Shown: positions 43,957-53,313 of the stretch, piece by piece
Position numbering within the stretch: position 1 is the first letter of the stretch
Layout: each line of letters opens with the position of its first letter
Assembly (NCBI GenBank): GCA_903840165.1
Contig: CAIMEY010000060.1
Location: 1 to 64,000, forward strand
Direction: 5' to 3'
DNA from: an uncultured Myxococcales bacterium
GTDB taxonomy: Bacteria; Myxococcota_A; UBA9042
Length of the DNA stretch: 64,000 bases
The notes under the pieces: generated by a model
Database searches by the model: none
The model's input: only the letters and a program-made list of their open reading frames with translations
Told to the model about the DNA's origin: nothing
Position numbers and translations under genes: made by a program

Positions 43957-46900
43957 CTACTTGTACAACGCGACTTTGCGGCCGGTCAGGGCGGCGCCTC
44001 CGCAATTCACCCGCCATTCTAGCGCGTTGGTGTTGCCGGGGGCGACGATCGCCGAACTGCCGTTGCCGGTGCCCAAAGTCAGCGTGTTGCAAGGCGCGGC
44101 AGTGCAGCCGTTGACGGCGCAGGCGTCGGTGCCGTTGGTCGTGGTGAAATACGTCGTGCTGCCGGTCCAGTAGGTCGACTTCACCTTGGTCATTGTACCG
44201 CCTAGATAATTCCAGCTGGCCCAGGCGTTGGTTTGGGCCAAGTCTTCCGAGTAGACGTCTTCTTCCAAGACGCCGTTGCTGTCCCAGACCTTGACGCGCA
44301 ACCTTGTTGTATTCAGGCAGTTATCCAGGGCAGTGTTGCCAATGTCATCGCCGGCCGTGTTGACAAAGCCGGCGCATTGGGTCCAGCCGGCAGGTGGATT
44401 AGCGTCGACAAAGGCCGACGACGGGATCAACGTCTGCCCGGCCGGATTGCAATCGACAAACGAGCCATTTGTGCATTTCTTTCCCGGTGTTAACGTGCAA
44501 TCGGGCTCGCAGCCGTCGCCAGCAATGGCGTTGCCGTCGTCGCATTGCTCGTTCGCCTGATTGACGATGCCGTCGCCGCAGAACGCTTTGTTGACGCATT
44601 GTCCGGTCTTGCACCACTGATTGGCACCGCAGGCGACTTGGTCAGCGACATTGGCGTGGGCACAGCCGGTCTTGCTGTCGCAAGTGTCTATTGTGCAAGC
44701 ATTATTGTCGTCACAGCTAACTGGTGCGGCTACGCATGCGCCGCCCATGCATGCGTCGCCGCCCGTGCAGGCATTGCCGTCATTGCAGACGCCGCCGACA
44801 TTGGCATGCTGGCAACCCTTGACTGCGTCACAGGAATCTGTGGTGCAGACGTTGTTGTCATTGCACGACGCGATGCTCGTCGGCAAGCAGAAGCCGCCCT
44901 GGCACTGGTCGCCCAAGGTGCATTGGTTTCCATCGTCGCAAGCGGGCGTGATTACAGTAAAAATGCAGCCTTTCTTGCTGTCGCAGCTGTCGGCCGTGCA
45001 GGGATTGCCGTCGGCGCAGACCTTGGGACTGCCCGGGTTGCAGAACCCGGACTTGCAGAGGTCGCTGTCCGTGCAAGGATTGCCGTCGTCGCAGGGCAGC
45101 ACATTGTCGGTGGCCTGGCAACCCTTGATTGCGTCGCAGAAATCGCTCGTGCAGGGATTGCCGTCATCGCAGGTCTTGGGGCCTCCGGGCATGCACCAGC
45201 CGCCCTGGCAGCTGTCGAGCACCGTGCACACGTTGCCATCGCTACAAACCCCAGCGTTGGCAGCATGTTGGCAGCCCTTTTGCGCGTCGCAGCCGTCGTC
45301 GGTGCAGGCGTTGCCGTCGTCGCAGCCGACCAACTTGCCGGGCTGGCATTGGCCGCCCGCGCACACGTCGCCCAAGGTGCAGACGCTGCCGTCGTCACAA
45401 GGTGCGGTGTTGGGCGTCGACGTGCAGCCGATGGTTGGGTCGCAACTATCTGTTGTGCAAGGGTCTTTATCGTCGCACACGCTGACTTTGCCCGGCTTGC
45501 AAGTGCCGCCTGTGCAGACGTCGCCGGTCGTACAGGTATTGCCGTCATCGCAGCTGGCTTGGTTGGGCGCCTGCACACAACCCTTTATGGCGTCACAGGA
45601 ATCGGTTGTGCACGGGTTGCCGTCGTCGCACAGCTTGGCCGGACCGCCCTGGCAGACGCCGACCTTGCATAAGTCGCCTTCGGTACACGGATTATTGTCG
45701 GTGCAGGGCGCGCTGTTCACGGCGTAGATGCAGCCCTTCTTGGCGTCGCAACTATCTGTTGTGCAGGGGTTTATGTCGTCGCAGACCTTGGCGACGCCCG
45801 GCTGGCATTGTCCGCCCACACAGGTGTCGTCCTGCGTACAGACGTTGCCGTCGCTGCAACTAGAAGTATTCGGTGCAAATACACAGCCTTGCTTTGGGTC
45901 GCAACTGTCGTCGCTGCACGGATTGCCGTCCTGGCAGGGCAGCGTGGCGCCGGGGACGCAGACGCCGCCGCTGCAGGTGTCCGTGGTGGTGCACAGATTG
46001 CCGTCGCTGCAAGCCAGCCCATTGGCGGCAAAGATGCAGCCGGTCTTGCTATTGCAACTATCTGTTGTGCAAGGATTTCCATCATCGCACACCGTGGCGT
46101 CGCCCGGCAAACACTGGCCGCCACTGCACGCGTCGCCCACCGTGCACGCGTTGTTGTCGCTGCAGTCGACCCCCACCGCGGCGCTGGTCGTGCAGCCCTT
46201 GGTTGCGTCGCAACTATCTGTTGTACAAGGATTTTTGTCGTCACATTGGACGGCTACCCCGACGCAATCGCCGTCCGAACACTTGTCGCCAGTGGTGCAG
46301 GTTGAGGCGTCGTCGCACGCGCCGGTCTTGGGCGGATGCTGGCATTGGCCGCTGACGCAATTGTCATAGGTGCACTGGAGGTTATCGTCGCAGAGGCCGG
46401 GCGTTAGCTCGTCGGTTTGGCCGTCGCAGTCGTCGTCGATGAGGTTGCACGCTTCGGCTTTGGCTTGGGCGGCATTGCAGGCGCTCAGACCATCTTTACC
46501 GCAACTGCGCTTTCCTGAACACGTTCCGGCACCATTGACGCTGCTGCAACTGGTGCCGAGCTGGAGCGTCGTGGCGCGGGCGTCGCAGGCGCAGACGAGG
46601 TCTTTGCGCACGCATTGGCTCGAAGTCACACCGCCGACGCTCGTGCCGGCCTTGCATAAGTACCCGTCCGGACAGTTGTTATCGCCGGCGCACACGGCTC
46701 CGCAGAAGGCGCCCAACTGGGCTCCGCTGGCATCGGCGTAGGGGACACACCGGCTATCACTGCCGCCAAGGACGTTGTTGCAATCGCTATCAGCCTGACA
46801 TGGTTCGCAAATACGCGGAAAGGCTGGCACGCAGACGTTGACAATGTCGCCGCCATTGCCCGCAAGTGACGCGCACTTTAGGCCCGAGCCGCAGCCCGCC

Positions 46901-47370
46901 CCGCACAGGGCAGCGCACTGCTTGCCGCCGTCGATTTCTACGCAAAAGTTGTTGTCGCACTGGCTGTTGTCGGTGCACGCACAGCCTGCTGCCGTGCATC
47001 CAGCGTCGGCCGCGGTGCCGTCTGCGATGGCGGTTTCCCCTGTTCCAACATCGACTTCAGGCCCAACGGCTGCGTCCAACGCGGCATCATCGCTTGGCGC
47101 ATCGCTGCTGAGGAGGTCGGCGGCAAGGTTCGTCTCGGTGCCAGATGCATCGGTCAAAAAATTTGGAATATCATTGCCTTCACTAACAGCGTCGCCGGCC
47201 ACGCCCTGGCCATTGGCCGCATTGCTGCAAGCGCCCAGGCCCAATAGGGCCAGAAGCAAGGACAGTGCTAGCCAGGGTGGCGAAAAAACTATAGTACGAT
47301 CAAGACGATAGGCTAGGGTCGTGGCGCGCCTGAGTCGATGTGGACAGTGGCTGGGCGATTGCGGCTTCAT
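43957..47370 (-). CDS. Giant cysteine-repeat lipoprotein with DUF4215-like module
   Basis: Surface lipoprotein of 1137 residues. The ATG at 47370 follows AAGGGG. A long basic n-region precedes the hydrophobic core and lipobox G-L-G-A-C (Cys48). After an Asp/Ala/Thr linker, a block shared with the lipoprotein at 10743-12329 occurs (CACTDNSQCDNNFC, CGAGCGSGLKC), then a MopE-like CNLIDDDCDGQTDEL motif. The centre is an array of 23 half-modules of about 20 residues that alternate between CxDxNxCTTDSCDxxKGC and CxDGxxCTxxDxCxGGxC. After it comes one CGDGIVNQANEQCDDGN module with C-terminal CEPDC, the DUF4215 / Myxococcus cysteine-rich repeat. The C-terminal 150 residues (PPAGWTQCAGFVNTAGDDIGN) form a separate domain without assignment. 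More than 150 Cys imply a rigid, disulfide-rich rod, probably an adhesive or spacer on the outside. Confidence 0.85.
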   Translation of the reverse strand: MKPQSPSHCPHRLRRATTLAYRLDRTIVFSPPWLALSLLLALLGLGACSNAANGQGVAGDAVSEGNDIPNFLTDASGTETNLAADLLSSDAPSDDAALDAAVGPEVDVGTGETAIADGTAADAGCTAAGCACTDNSQCDNNFCVEIDGGKQCAALCGAGCGSGLKCASLAGNGGDIVNVCVPAFPRICEPCQADSDCNNVLGGSDSRCVPYADASGAQLGAFCGAVCAGDNNCPDGYLCKAGTSVGGVTSSQCVRKDLVCACDARATTLQLGTSCSSVNGAGTCSGKRSCGKDGLSACNAAQAKAEACNLIDDDCDGQTDELTPGLCDDNLQCTYDNCVSGQCQHPPKTGACDDASTCTTGDKCSDGDCVGVAVQCDDKNPCTTDSCDATKGCTTSAAVGVDCSDNNACTVGDACSGGQCLPGDATVCDDGNPCTTDSCNSKTGCIFAANGLACSDGNLCTTTDTCSGGVCVPGATLPCQDGNPCSDDSCDPKQGCVFAPNTSSCSDGNVCTQDDTCVGGQCQPGVAKVCDDINPCTTDSCDAKKGCIYAVNSAPCTDNNPCTEGDLCKVGVCQGGPAKLCDDGNPCTTDSCDAIKGCVQAPNQASCDDGNTCTTGDVCTGGTCKPGKVSVCDDKDPCTTDSCDPTIGCTSTPNTAPCDDGSVCTLGDVCAGGQCQPGKLVGCDDGNACTDDGCDAQKGCQHAANAGVCSDGNVCTVLDSCQGGWCMPGGPKTCDDGNPCTSDFCDAIKGCQATDNVLPCDDGNPCTDSDLCKSGFCNPGSPKVCADGNPCTADSCDSKKGCIFTVITPACDDGNQCTLGDQCQGGFCLPTSIASCNDNNVCTTDSCDAVKGCQHANVGGVCNDGNACTGGDACMGGACVAAPVSCDDNNACTIDTCDSKTGCAHANVADQVACGANQWCKTGQCVNKAFCGDGIVNQANEQCDDGNAIAGDGCEPDCTLTPGKKCTNGSFVDCNPAGQTLIPSSAFVDANPPAGWTQCAGFVNTAGDDIGNTALDNCLNTTRLRVKVWDSNGVLEEDVYSEDLAQTNAWASWNYLGGTMTKVKSTYWTGSTTYFTTTNGTDACAVNGCTAAPCNTLTLGTGNGSSAIVAPGNTNALEWRVNCGGAALTGRKVALYK
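44660..46400 (-). repeat. Tandem cysteine-module array inside the giant lipoprotein
   Basis: About 23 half-modules with a DNA period of roughly 55-65 bases and a two-module period of about 120. Short DNA blocks such as GCAACTATCTGTTGTGCA recur almost exactly (for example near 45436, 45751, 46049, 46208) whereas other modules are diverged in codons, suggesting local recombination among a subset of units. Confidence 0.8.
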
Positions 47371-47424
47371 GGGACCCCTTGGAGTGAAATACGCACATCG
47401 ATTGAGAAAATACGTGCTAACGGT

Positions 47425-47877
47425 CTAGCTTCCGTGCCCCGACGGCCGCGGCGGTAGCCCCAGGCGGCGGTGGTCGGCCAGGGTGCAGCGGTCCTGGACC
47501 ACGGTGATGCCAAGGGCGCGCAGCGATTCGGCAAAACTATCATTGCGAATGCCGAGTTGTAGCCATACCACCTGGGGCAGCGGCTGCATGGCAGCAATGT
47601 CGTCAAGATGGGCGGCGAGATCGGTTGGACGGCGAAAAACATCTACCATATCAATCGGTTCTTTGATCTCAGCCAAGGTCGCGCCGACCGGTTGGCCCCA
47701 CAACACGCGACCAACGCCCATGGGATTTACGGCAAAGACCTGATATCCCTGCTGAAACAGGTATTCCGGCACGTAGCAGGCCGGGCGATCCGCAGACCAG
47801 TGGGCCCCGAGCACGGCAATGGTGCGGCATGTCTGCAAAATCTGGCGCGGATCGGCGTTGGTGGCGGGCACATGCAT
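47425..47877 (-). CDS. CoA-binding domain protein (YccU-like)
   Basis: Single-domain Rossmann protein of 150 residues, ATG at 47877. The CoA-binding signature is present: IAVLGAHWSADRPACYVPEYLFQQGYQVFAVNPM, then GQPVGATLAEIKEPIDMVDVFRRP, and QVVWLQLGIRNDSFAESLRALGITVVQDRCTLADH. The pattern is that of YccU/COG1832 proteins, which bind CoA or a related nucleotide; no enzyme reaction is established. The size is normal. It is located between the giant lipoprotein and tex, all minus strand; 54 bases separate its start from the tex stop. Confidence 0.88.
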   Translation of the reverse strand: MHVPATNADPRQILQTCRTIAVLGAHWSADRPACYVPEYLFQQGYQVFAVNPMGVGRVLWGQPVGATLAEIKEPIDMVDVFRRPTDLAAHLDDIAAMQPLPQVVWLQLGIRNDSFAESLRALGITVVQDRCTLADHRRLGLPPRPSGHGS

Positions 47878-47931
47878 CGCTGCATAATACCATGGCCGCC
47901 AAAGCCTCAGCAAATTGGCCGGAGCCTGGGC

Positions 47932-50112
47932 CTAATTGCTCGTCTTACTCGGCAGTTGCGGCTGGGTCTTGAGGCTAAGGGCGATGCGTTTGCGCGGCGC
48001 GTCGACGCTGAGGACGGTGGCCTGTACGCCTTGGCCCGCGTGAACGATCTCCCGAGGATCACGAACAAATCGGTCGGCCAGTTCCGACACATGCACCAGG
48101 CCATCCTGGTGCACGCCGATGTCGATAAACGCCCCAAAAGCCGCGACGTTGGTGACCACGCCGGGCAGACGCATCCCCGGCTTGAGGTCAGCCATGGTCT
48201 GGACATCTGCGCGAAATGCCACAGGTTCTAGACTTGGCCGAGGATCGCGCCCCGGCCTTTCCAACTCGGCCAGCACGTCGGCCAAGGTGGGGGCACCGAC
48301 CTCCGCGGACTGGTAGCGTTTGGCATCGATGCGGGCAATAGCCCCTGTATTTCCAAGGAGTTGCCCCAGTGGGATCCCAAGGTCCTTGGCCATCTGCCGC
48401 ACCAAAGGATAGCGTTCCGGGTGTACCGCCGAGGCGTCCAGCGGTTCCTCGCCCTTTTGAATGCGCAGAAAGCCTGCGGCCTGCTCGAAGGCTTTGGGGC
48501 CTAAACCTTTGACCTTTAAGAGGTCTCGGCGTGTCTGGAAGGGGCCATGCTGCTGCCGATGCAGGGCGATCTGCCGCGCCAGGCTCGGGCCAATGCCGGC
48601 GACGTGGGTCAGCAGCGATTGGCTCGCCGTATTGACGTGGACCCCCACCTGATTGACGCAAGACTCTACGACTTCTGCGAGCTTACGCGAAAGGAGCCCT
48701 TGGTCGACATCGTGCTGGTACTGGCCGACGCCAATCGATTTCGGCTCGATTTGCACAAGTTCAGCCAGGGGATCCTGCAGACGGCGACCGATGGACAGAG
48801 CGCCGCGCACGGTGACATCCAAGTCCGGGTGCTGGCTCCGCGCCAATTCTGAAGCGCTGTAGACACTTGCACCCGCCTCGGACACAGCCACGACCGGCAC
48901 CTGCGCCAAGCCGGCCTCGCGCAAGGCTTGACGAAGAAAGGCCTCCGCTTCACGCCCGCCAGTGCCGTTGCCAACCGCCACAGCGCTAGGTCGAAACCGC
49001 GACACCATCGCCAAAAAAGCTTTCTTTGCAAGTGCTTGCTGCGTATCTCCTTGAACTAGGTACAAGACGTCGTGGGCGAGGTGCTGCCCCGTGTCATCCA
49101 CCGCCGCGATCTTGCAGCCGGTCCGCAGCCCCGGATCCACGGCCAGAACGGACTTGGGGCCCCAAGGCGGGGCAAGAAGAAGATCCTTGACATTACTAGC
49201 AAAAACTGCAATAGCCTCGGCGTCCGCCTGTTCCTTGAGGTGGCTGCGCACGGCCGAGGTGATGGCTGGCCACAGCAGGCGCTGCCAGCCATCGCTCACC
49301 GCGGCTTGCAAGAAACTGGCCCACGGACTGCGGGCGACATGGCCAAGACGACGCAGAAGCTCTGCCTGCCAATCCTCAGTTTGTCCTTCCATATCAATGG
49401 TTAAGACACCTTGCGTCTCGCCCCGACATAGCGCCAAGTAGCGGTGCGAGGGAATACGGGCAACGGGCTCCTCGAAGTTGAAATAGTCGCGAAAAGTCTC
49501 GGCTTCTGCCGGCAAATCGCCCTTCTTCCTGCGAGCCGTGATGCGTCCATGCCTCCACGTTGCCAGCCGCAGGTCAGCGCGGATAGTCGCGTCTTCACTA
49601 AACATTTCGGCAACAATGTCCTGGGCACCGGCCAGAGCGCTGGCCCTATCAGGCACCTGCCGATCGGCATCGACAAAGGCTTGGGCCTCGCGCTGAGGGT
49701 CGCCGTGCAGCGCCTGACTGCGAATCCGCTCGGCCAGGGGCAAAAGCCCACGATCACGAGCCTTTTGCGCACGGGTCTGCCTCTTGGGCCGATGCGGCAG
49801 GTACAGTTCTTCGAGGACGGTGCGGTCCGTGGCATCGGCAATCGCTTGCAATAAAGCCTTGTTATCGATGCCCAACTCGGTCAAGGTATGCAGGATGGTC
49901 GCCTTACGGGCAGTGAGTGCAGTCTGTTCCTGATATTGCTGTTCAATGGCGCGGAGTTGCGACTCGTCGACGCCGCCGGTTGCCTCCTTACGGTACCGGG
50001 CGATGAAGGGCACCGTCGCACCGCCGTTGAGCAGGGTCACGCACGCGTGCACCGAGGCCAGCGACAGACCGACTTGCTTAGAAATAAACGCGATTTCGGG
50101 AGCGATCGTCAT
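47932..50112 (-). CDS. tex: Transcription accessory protein Tex (S1 RNA-binding)
   Basis: Cytoplasmic nucleic-acid-binding protein of 726 residues. Domain order is that of Tex/YhgF: N-terminal helical region (ALLNGG-like TLLNGGATVPFIARYRKEATGGVDE), an HhH/SPT6-like section, the YqgF-type RNase H-fold domain (SVLAVDPGLRTGCKIAAVDDTGQ, AVAVGNGTGGREAEAFL, VSEAGASVYSASELA), the helix-hairpin-helix part (VGVHVNTASQSLLTHVAGIGPSLARQI, LLKVKGLGPKAFEQAAGFLRI) and a C-terminal S1 domain (PGMRLPGVVTNVAAFGAFIDIGVHQDGLVHVSEL). Tex affects transcription and is essential in some pathogens. The ATG at 50112 matches the conserved beginning. Length and motifs indicate an intact gene. Confidence 0.96.
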   Translation of the reverse strand: MTIAPEIAFISKQVGLSLASVHACVTLLNGGATVPFIARYRKEATGGVDESQLRAIEQQYQEQTALTARKATILHTLTELGIDNKALLQAIADATDRTVLEELYLPHRPKRQTRAQKARDRGLLPLAERIRSQALHGDPQREAQAFVDADRQVPDRASALAGAQDIVAEMFSEDATIRADLRLATWRHGRITARRKKGDLPAEAETFRDYFNFEEPVARIPSHRYLALCRGETQGVLTIDMEGQTEDWQAELLRRLGHVARSPWASFLQAAVSDGWQRLLWPAITSAVRSHLKEQADAEAIAVFASNVKDLLLAPPWGPKSVLAVDPGLRTGCKIAAVDDTGQHLAHDVLYLVQGDTQQALAKKAFLAMVSRFRPSAVAVGNGTGGREAEAFLRQALREAGLAQVPVVAVSEAGASVYSASELARSQHPDLDVTVRGALSIGRRLQDPLAELVQIEPKSIGVGQYQHDVDQGLLSRKLAEVVESCVNQVGVHVNTASQSLLTHVAGIGPSLARQIALHRQQHGPFQTRRDLLKVKGLGPKAFEQAAGFLRIQKGEEPLDASAVHPERYPLVRQMAKDLGIPLGQLLGNTGAIARIDAKRYQSAEVGAPTLADVLAELERPGRDPRPSLEPVAFRADVQTMADLKPGMRLPGVVTNVAAFGAFIDIGVHQDGLVHVSELADRFVRDPREIVHAGQGVQATVLSVDAPRKRIALSLKTQPQLPSKTSN

Positions 50113-50711
50113 GTGCGTCCTGTCATTTCATCGGCCTAGCTCGTCCCTCGGTGGCTTGGCAATTGCGGGAAAAGTCTAATTATTCAAGTGGTTATTGGCC
50201 CAACGCAGCGCTGCACGCCTGCCAAGTGCAGACCGATAGTGCCTGCGCAGCAGCGTTGCCGTCAAAACAAGTGCAAATCCGCAGGAATCGGCCAGCGCCA
50301 TGCCCCGTTCTTTTATCACCCATCAGGAAATGTTTGGGATGGACAAAGAACGACGATTGTAGTCGGCCAATTATGGAGAAGAAATCCGCATAGCCATGTT
50401 CGGTCAGGGGGGGACTCTGCTGCACCATCCAGCGGCCACACCGTCCCGCCACTGCCAATTGCATGGATTTCAGAGGAATTGCCGGGAGTGGTCGAATGCT
50501 CTGGCCCCTGCTACGGGCGGGCGCCGCGTCGAAACCGGTGCTTTGGTTCGCTCAGCGTGGAGGTGCATTTGAAGTTTGGTGAATTCGTCACAGGCAAAGC
50601 ACTTCGCCCTTGTACGCGCCCAGCAGGCTCCGGCAAACTCTGTGGGCGTGACGCAGGGGCCTCTGCAACCGCCTTCCCCCCTTGAACATCCCGCCAGGAA
50701 CCGAAGACTGA
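50113..50711. other. Intergenic region between tex and the radical SAM gene
   Basis: About 600 bases separating divergent genes. Frames on both strands are short, rich in Arg, Pro and Cys and lack ribosome sites, so no gene is supported. An AT-richer segment at 50165-50190 (AAAAGTCTAATTATTCAAGTGG) is close to the tex start and may hold its promoter. No tRNA or hairpin terminator seen. Confidence 0.5.
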
Positions 50712-52190
50712 ATGCGAGTTCTGCTCTTAAATCCGCCAGTTCCACGGCGAAGTCTCACCAACCGAGACTTGATGGGCGGCATGGGCATCGACGCGGGCTT
50801 TGGCACCAGTTTTTCCTCGCGCTTTATCGCCCAGGTCAAGTTTGAGGGCGTGCATTTGCCTATCATCACGCTTGCTTATGCTGCCGCCATTTTGCGCAAG
50901 GCGGGCCACGAAGTGCATGTGATCGACCAGGCCCGGCAGGATTCGGAACAGCCTGAAGTGCTGGCCGAGGTCACCGCCTTGAAGCCAGATTGGGTGGTTG
51001 CGGCGACCTCCTTTGCCTATATTCGCGCGGAGTTGCAGTACCTCGCGGCCGCGAGTCGCGCCTGTGGCTGCAAACGGCTGGTCTTTGGCGCCACGGCCTG
51101 CCACTTTGCCTCTGATATCATGGCCCTTGGCCTTGCCGACGTCATTGCCCATGGTGATCCTGAAGTGGCGATCGGTCACTTGGCCCAAGGCACGCTGGCT
51201 CCTGGGCTTTCGGGCGTGTTGATGGCGCAGGCCGGTTCCTCGCCGCCGGTCCTGCACGCCGCCGCTCCTGGGTTTGTACAGGCGCTCGACACTGTGCCTT
51301 GGCCGGACTGGAATGGCTTTGAAATCCAGCGCTACGGCTATTTTCCCCTGCTCAAGCGTCGGCCTTTCCTGACGATGCTGGCCTCGCGTGGCTGCCCTTA
51401 CGCCTGCAGTTTCTGCCCCTATCCGGTGGCCCAAGGCGCGCCATTTCGCGGACGCAGCGTCAAAGACGTCGTGGCTGAAGCGTCTTTCCTAGTAAAAACA
51501 CACGGGATTCGTAGCATCTTGTTCCGCGATCCGACCTTTTCGATGGACATCGGGCGCGCCAAGGACCTGGCTCGGGGCCTGCGCGATGCGCACCTCGACC
51601 TGGACTGGGGCATGGAAACGCGGCTGGACCGGCTAGATGATGAACTCATTGATTTACTTGGTGAATCTGGGTGTAAGTCGGTGAATTTCGGCGTCGATCC
51701 CATCGATGAAGCCACGCGCGAAGCCTCGCACCGCCGGGCCTGTCCGCCGGATGTGGCGGCTGCACGCATTGCTCGGCTCGAACGGCGGGGCATCGCCACG
51801 GCGGGTCTCTTTGTCATCGGCTTGCCGAATCAGTCTGAAGACGAAATGCGGCGTACAATCGAATGGATCGATACGCTGGAGATGTCCTTCGTCAATTATG
51901 AACTCGCCACGCCGTTTCCCGGCACGCCCCTGTACGATCAAGCCATTACCCAGGGTTGGACCCAGGCGCTGACGTTGCAGCAACTCCTCGCGGGTGCCCC
52001 CAAGTTGCAGTTCAACGGTGCCATGGGGCTTGCGCAGATGAAGGCGCTGCAAGATCAAGCCTTTCGTCGTTTTTACGCCAAGCCCCGTCGCGTGGTGAAA
52101 GACCTGATTTTACGGCAGTTTTTTACCAACGTCCGCTTCTTTTCGCGCTCGGCGTTGCGCTTTGCTTTGCGGGAGCTCCGTGCGGCCTAG
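50712..52190 (+). CDS. B12-binding-domain radical SAM protein
   Basis: 492-residue radical SAM enzyme of the B12-binding class (family like BchE/MiaB-type B12 radical SAM). The N-terminal cobalamin-like Rossmann domain (residues about 1-165) reads VLLLNPPVPRRSL, LPIITLAYAAAILRKAGHEVHVIDQ, DWVVAATSFAY and GCKRLVFGATA. The His of the classical D-x-H-x-x-G cobalamin motif is not seen, as is common in this class. The radical SAM core has the cluster motif RGCPYACSFCPYP (CxxxCxxC) followed by VVAEASFLVKTHGIRSILFRDPTFS, DWGMETRLDRLD, KSVNFGVDP and GLFVIGLPNQSEDEMRRTI. It is an isolated gene with ATG at 50712; the reaction (methylation, cyclisation or other) is not assignable. Possible substrates include lipids or cofactors. 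Confidence 0.9.
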   Translation: MRVLLLNPPVPRRSLTNRDLMGGMGIDAGFGTSFSSRFIAQVKFEGVHLPIITLAYAAAILRKAGHEVHVIDQARQDSEQPEVLAEVTALKPDWVVAATSFAYIRAELQYLAAASRACGCKRLVFGATACHFASDIMALGLADVIAHGDPEVAIGHLAQGTLAPGLSGVLMAQAGSSPPVLHAAAPGFVQALDTVPWPDWNGFEIQRYGYFPLLKRRPFLTMLASRGCPYACSFCPYPVAQGAPFRGRSVKDVVAEASFLVKTHGIRSILFRDPTFSMDIGRAKDLARGLRDAHLDLDWGMETRLDRLDDELIDLLGESGCKSVNFGVDPIDEATREASHRRACPPDVAAARIARLERRGIATAGLFVIGLPNQSEDEMRRTIEWIDTLEMSFVNYELATPFPGTPLYDQAITQGWTQALTLQQLLAGAPKLQFNGAMGLAQMKALQDQAFRRFYAKPRRVVKDLILRQFFTNVRFFSRSALRFALRELRAA

Positions 52191-52236
52191 GAAGGGCCCC
52201 GGTAGCCGTTTGTCGTTCGCCGGTTTCACCATTGTT

Positions 52237-53313
52237 TCAAGTAGTTGTCTGAGCCTTGGTCGCCAGTTGACCAAGGTGCAGACGCAGCCAGCGCTGCAAC
52301 ATCAGCCGAATTGCGATGACGGCCCCCAGGCTCAGCAGCCCCCATGGCGGCGCGCAATTGGCCAGCAATAAAGCCCAAACTAGAATCAGGCTGCGATCCA
52401 GGCGAGTGGCAGCGGGCAGGACCAGCAGCACGACCGCCAAGGGCACGGCCAGCAACGCCCAGGGCGGCAGCAAGGCCATCGCGCAAAGGCCCGAACCGAT
52501 GAGAATTCCGGCAATTACAGAGGCATAGCGCTCACGGACCGGCCCAAGGCGGCCGACGCTGGTCGCGGCGCTGCCTAGGACCAAGGTCGCAAAAGTCACT
52601 GTGATGATGGCGATTTTGTCTTGAGGGATGTGAAAGTGCCACGCCAGCAAGGTGGACCAGACCGCACTGGCATCGCCACCACGACCGGCTATGGCATCGA
52701 CTGAGGCGCGGTTCGAAATTGCTAAGGATTGCGGGAGAAGTACCGTGGCGAGCGCGGCAGCAACGGCCCCGCCAAGCGCCGGCACCGCCCAGGACCTGCG
52801 CGGCACGGCGTAGAGTAACGCTTTGAAAATAGACAGGGTTGCTGCCAACAGCCACAGGCAAGCCAGGGCCCAAAGGGACCACGGGACGGTTGGACGCTCA
52901 GCGGGCCTCGTCGCGCCGGCCGAAGGTGGGGCTGAAGGTAGATCCTCATGCCAAAATCCGCCGTGATCTCGGGCAATCATCGCTGTCACCGCCTTGCGAA
53001 CCGATGTGGGCGGCGGCGTTTGACCCTGCCAGGCAAAGGAAAAGGACGGACTGAATGCCAGCGGGACCGTGCCAGGGCGCGGCGGCGAGCTTGCTGGAAG
53101 TAAAAGCAATTCGCCTGGAACAGCGCCTTGCCAGTGTACCGAAATTGCCGACGATTCGATGTGGATATCGCCAATTTCCGGCGCAACTACAGGGCCTTGG
53201 GCGCCTTGCACCAGCGTTTCAATGGCCGACTCTTGCCCCGGTGGCAAGACCGGCGTGGCGAGCGCCACGGACGGCAGCATGAGCGCAAAGACTGCGATTC
53301 GCCACGGGATCAT
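52237..53313 (-). CDS. Membrane protein with exported N-terminal domain, unknown
   Basis: 358 residues from the ATG at 53313, which has GGAG six bases upstream and overlaps the TGA of the upstream gene as ATGA, so the two are translationally coupled. A Sec signal (AVFALMLPSVALATPV) precedes an exported region of about 110 residues with no Cys. Then come about seven hydrophobic helices, among them SLWALACLWLLAATLSIFKALLYAV, WAVPALGGAVAAALATVLL, IAIITVTFATLVLGSAA, IAGILIGSGLCAMALL and WALLAVPLAVVLLVLP. No motif of a known transporter or enzyme is recognised. The partner gene is a large glycosyltransferase-C-like membrane protein, which suggests a shared envelope task. Confidence 0.7.
   Translation of the reverse strand: MIPWRIAVFALMLPSVALATPVLPPGQESAIETLVQGAQGPVVAPEIGDIHIESSAISVHWQGAVPGELLLLPASSPPRPGTVPLAFSPSFSFAWQGQTPPPTSVRKAVTAMIARDHGGFWHEDLPSAPPSAGATRPAERPTVPWSLWALACLWLLAATLSIFKALLYAVPRRSWAVPALGGAVAAALATVLLPQSLAISNRASVDAIAGRGGDASAVWSTLLAWHFHIPQDKIAIITVTFATLVLGSAATSVGRLGPVRERYASVIAGILIGSGLCAMALLPPWALLAVPLAVVLLVLPAATRLDRSLILVWALLLANCAPPWGLLSLGAVIAIRLMLQRWLRLHLGQLATKAQTTT

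Noticed and set aside
44545..45672. Two long plus-strand frames (375 and 368 codons) over the cysteine repeats
   Set aside because: They are periodic shadows of the tandem cysteine modules on the minus strand.
44660..46400. Regularly spaced DNA repeats that might suggest a CRISPR array
   Set aside because: The repeats are in frame, encode the cysteine modules and have no unique spacers or cas genes.
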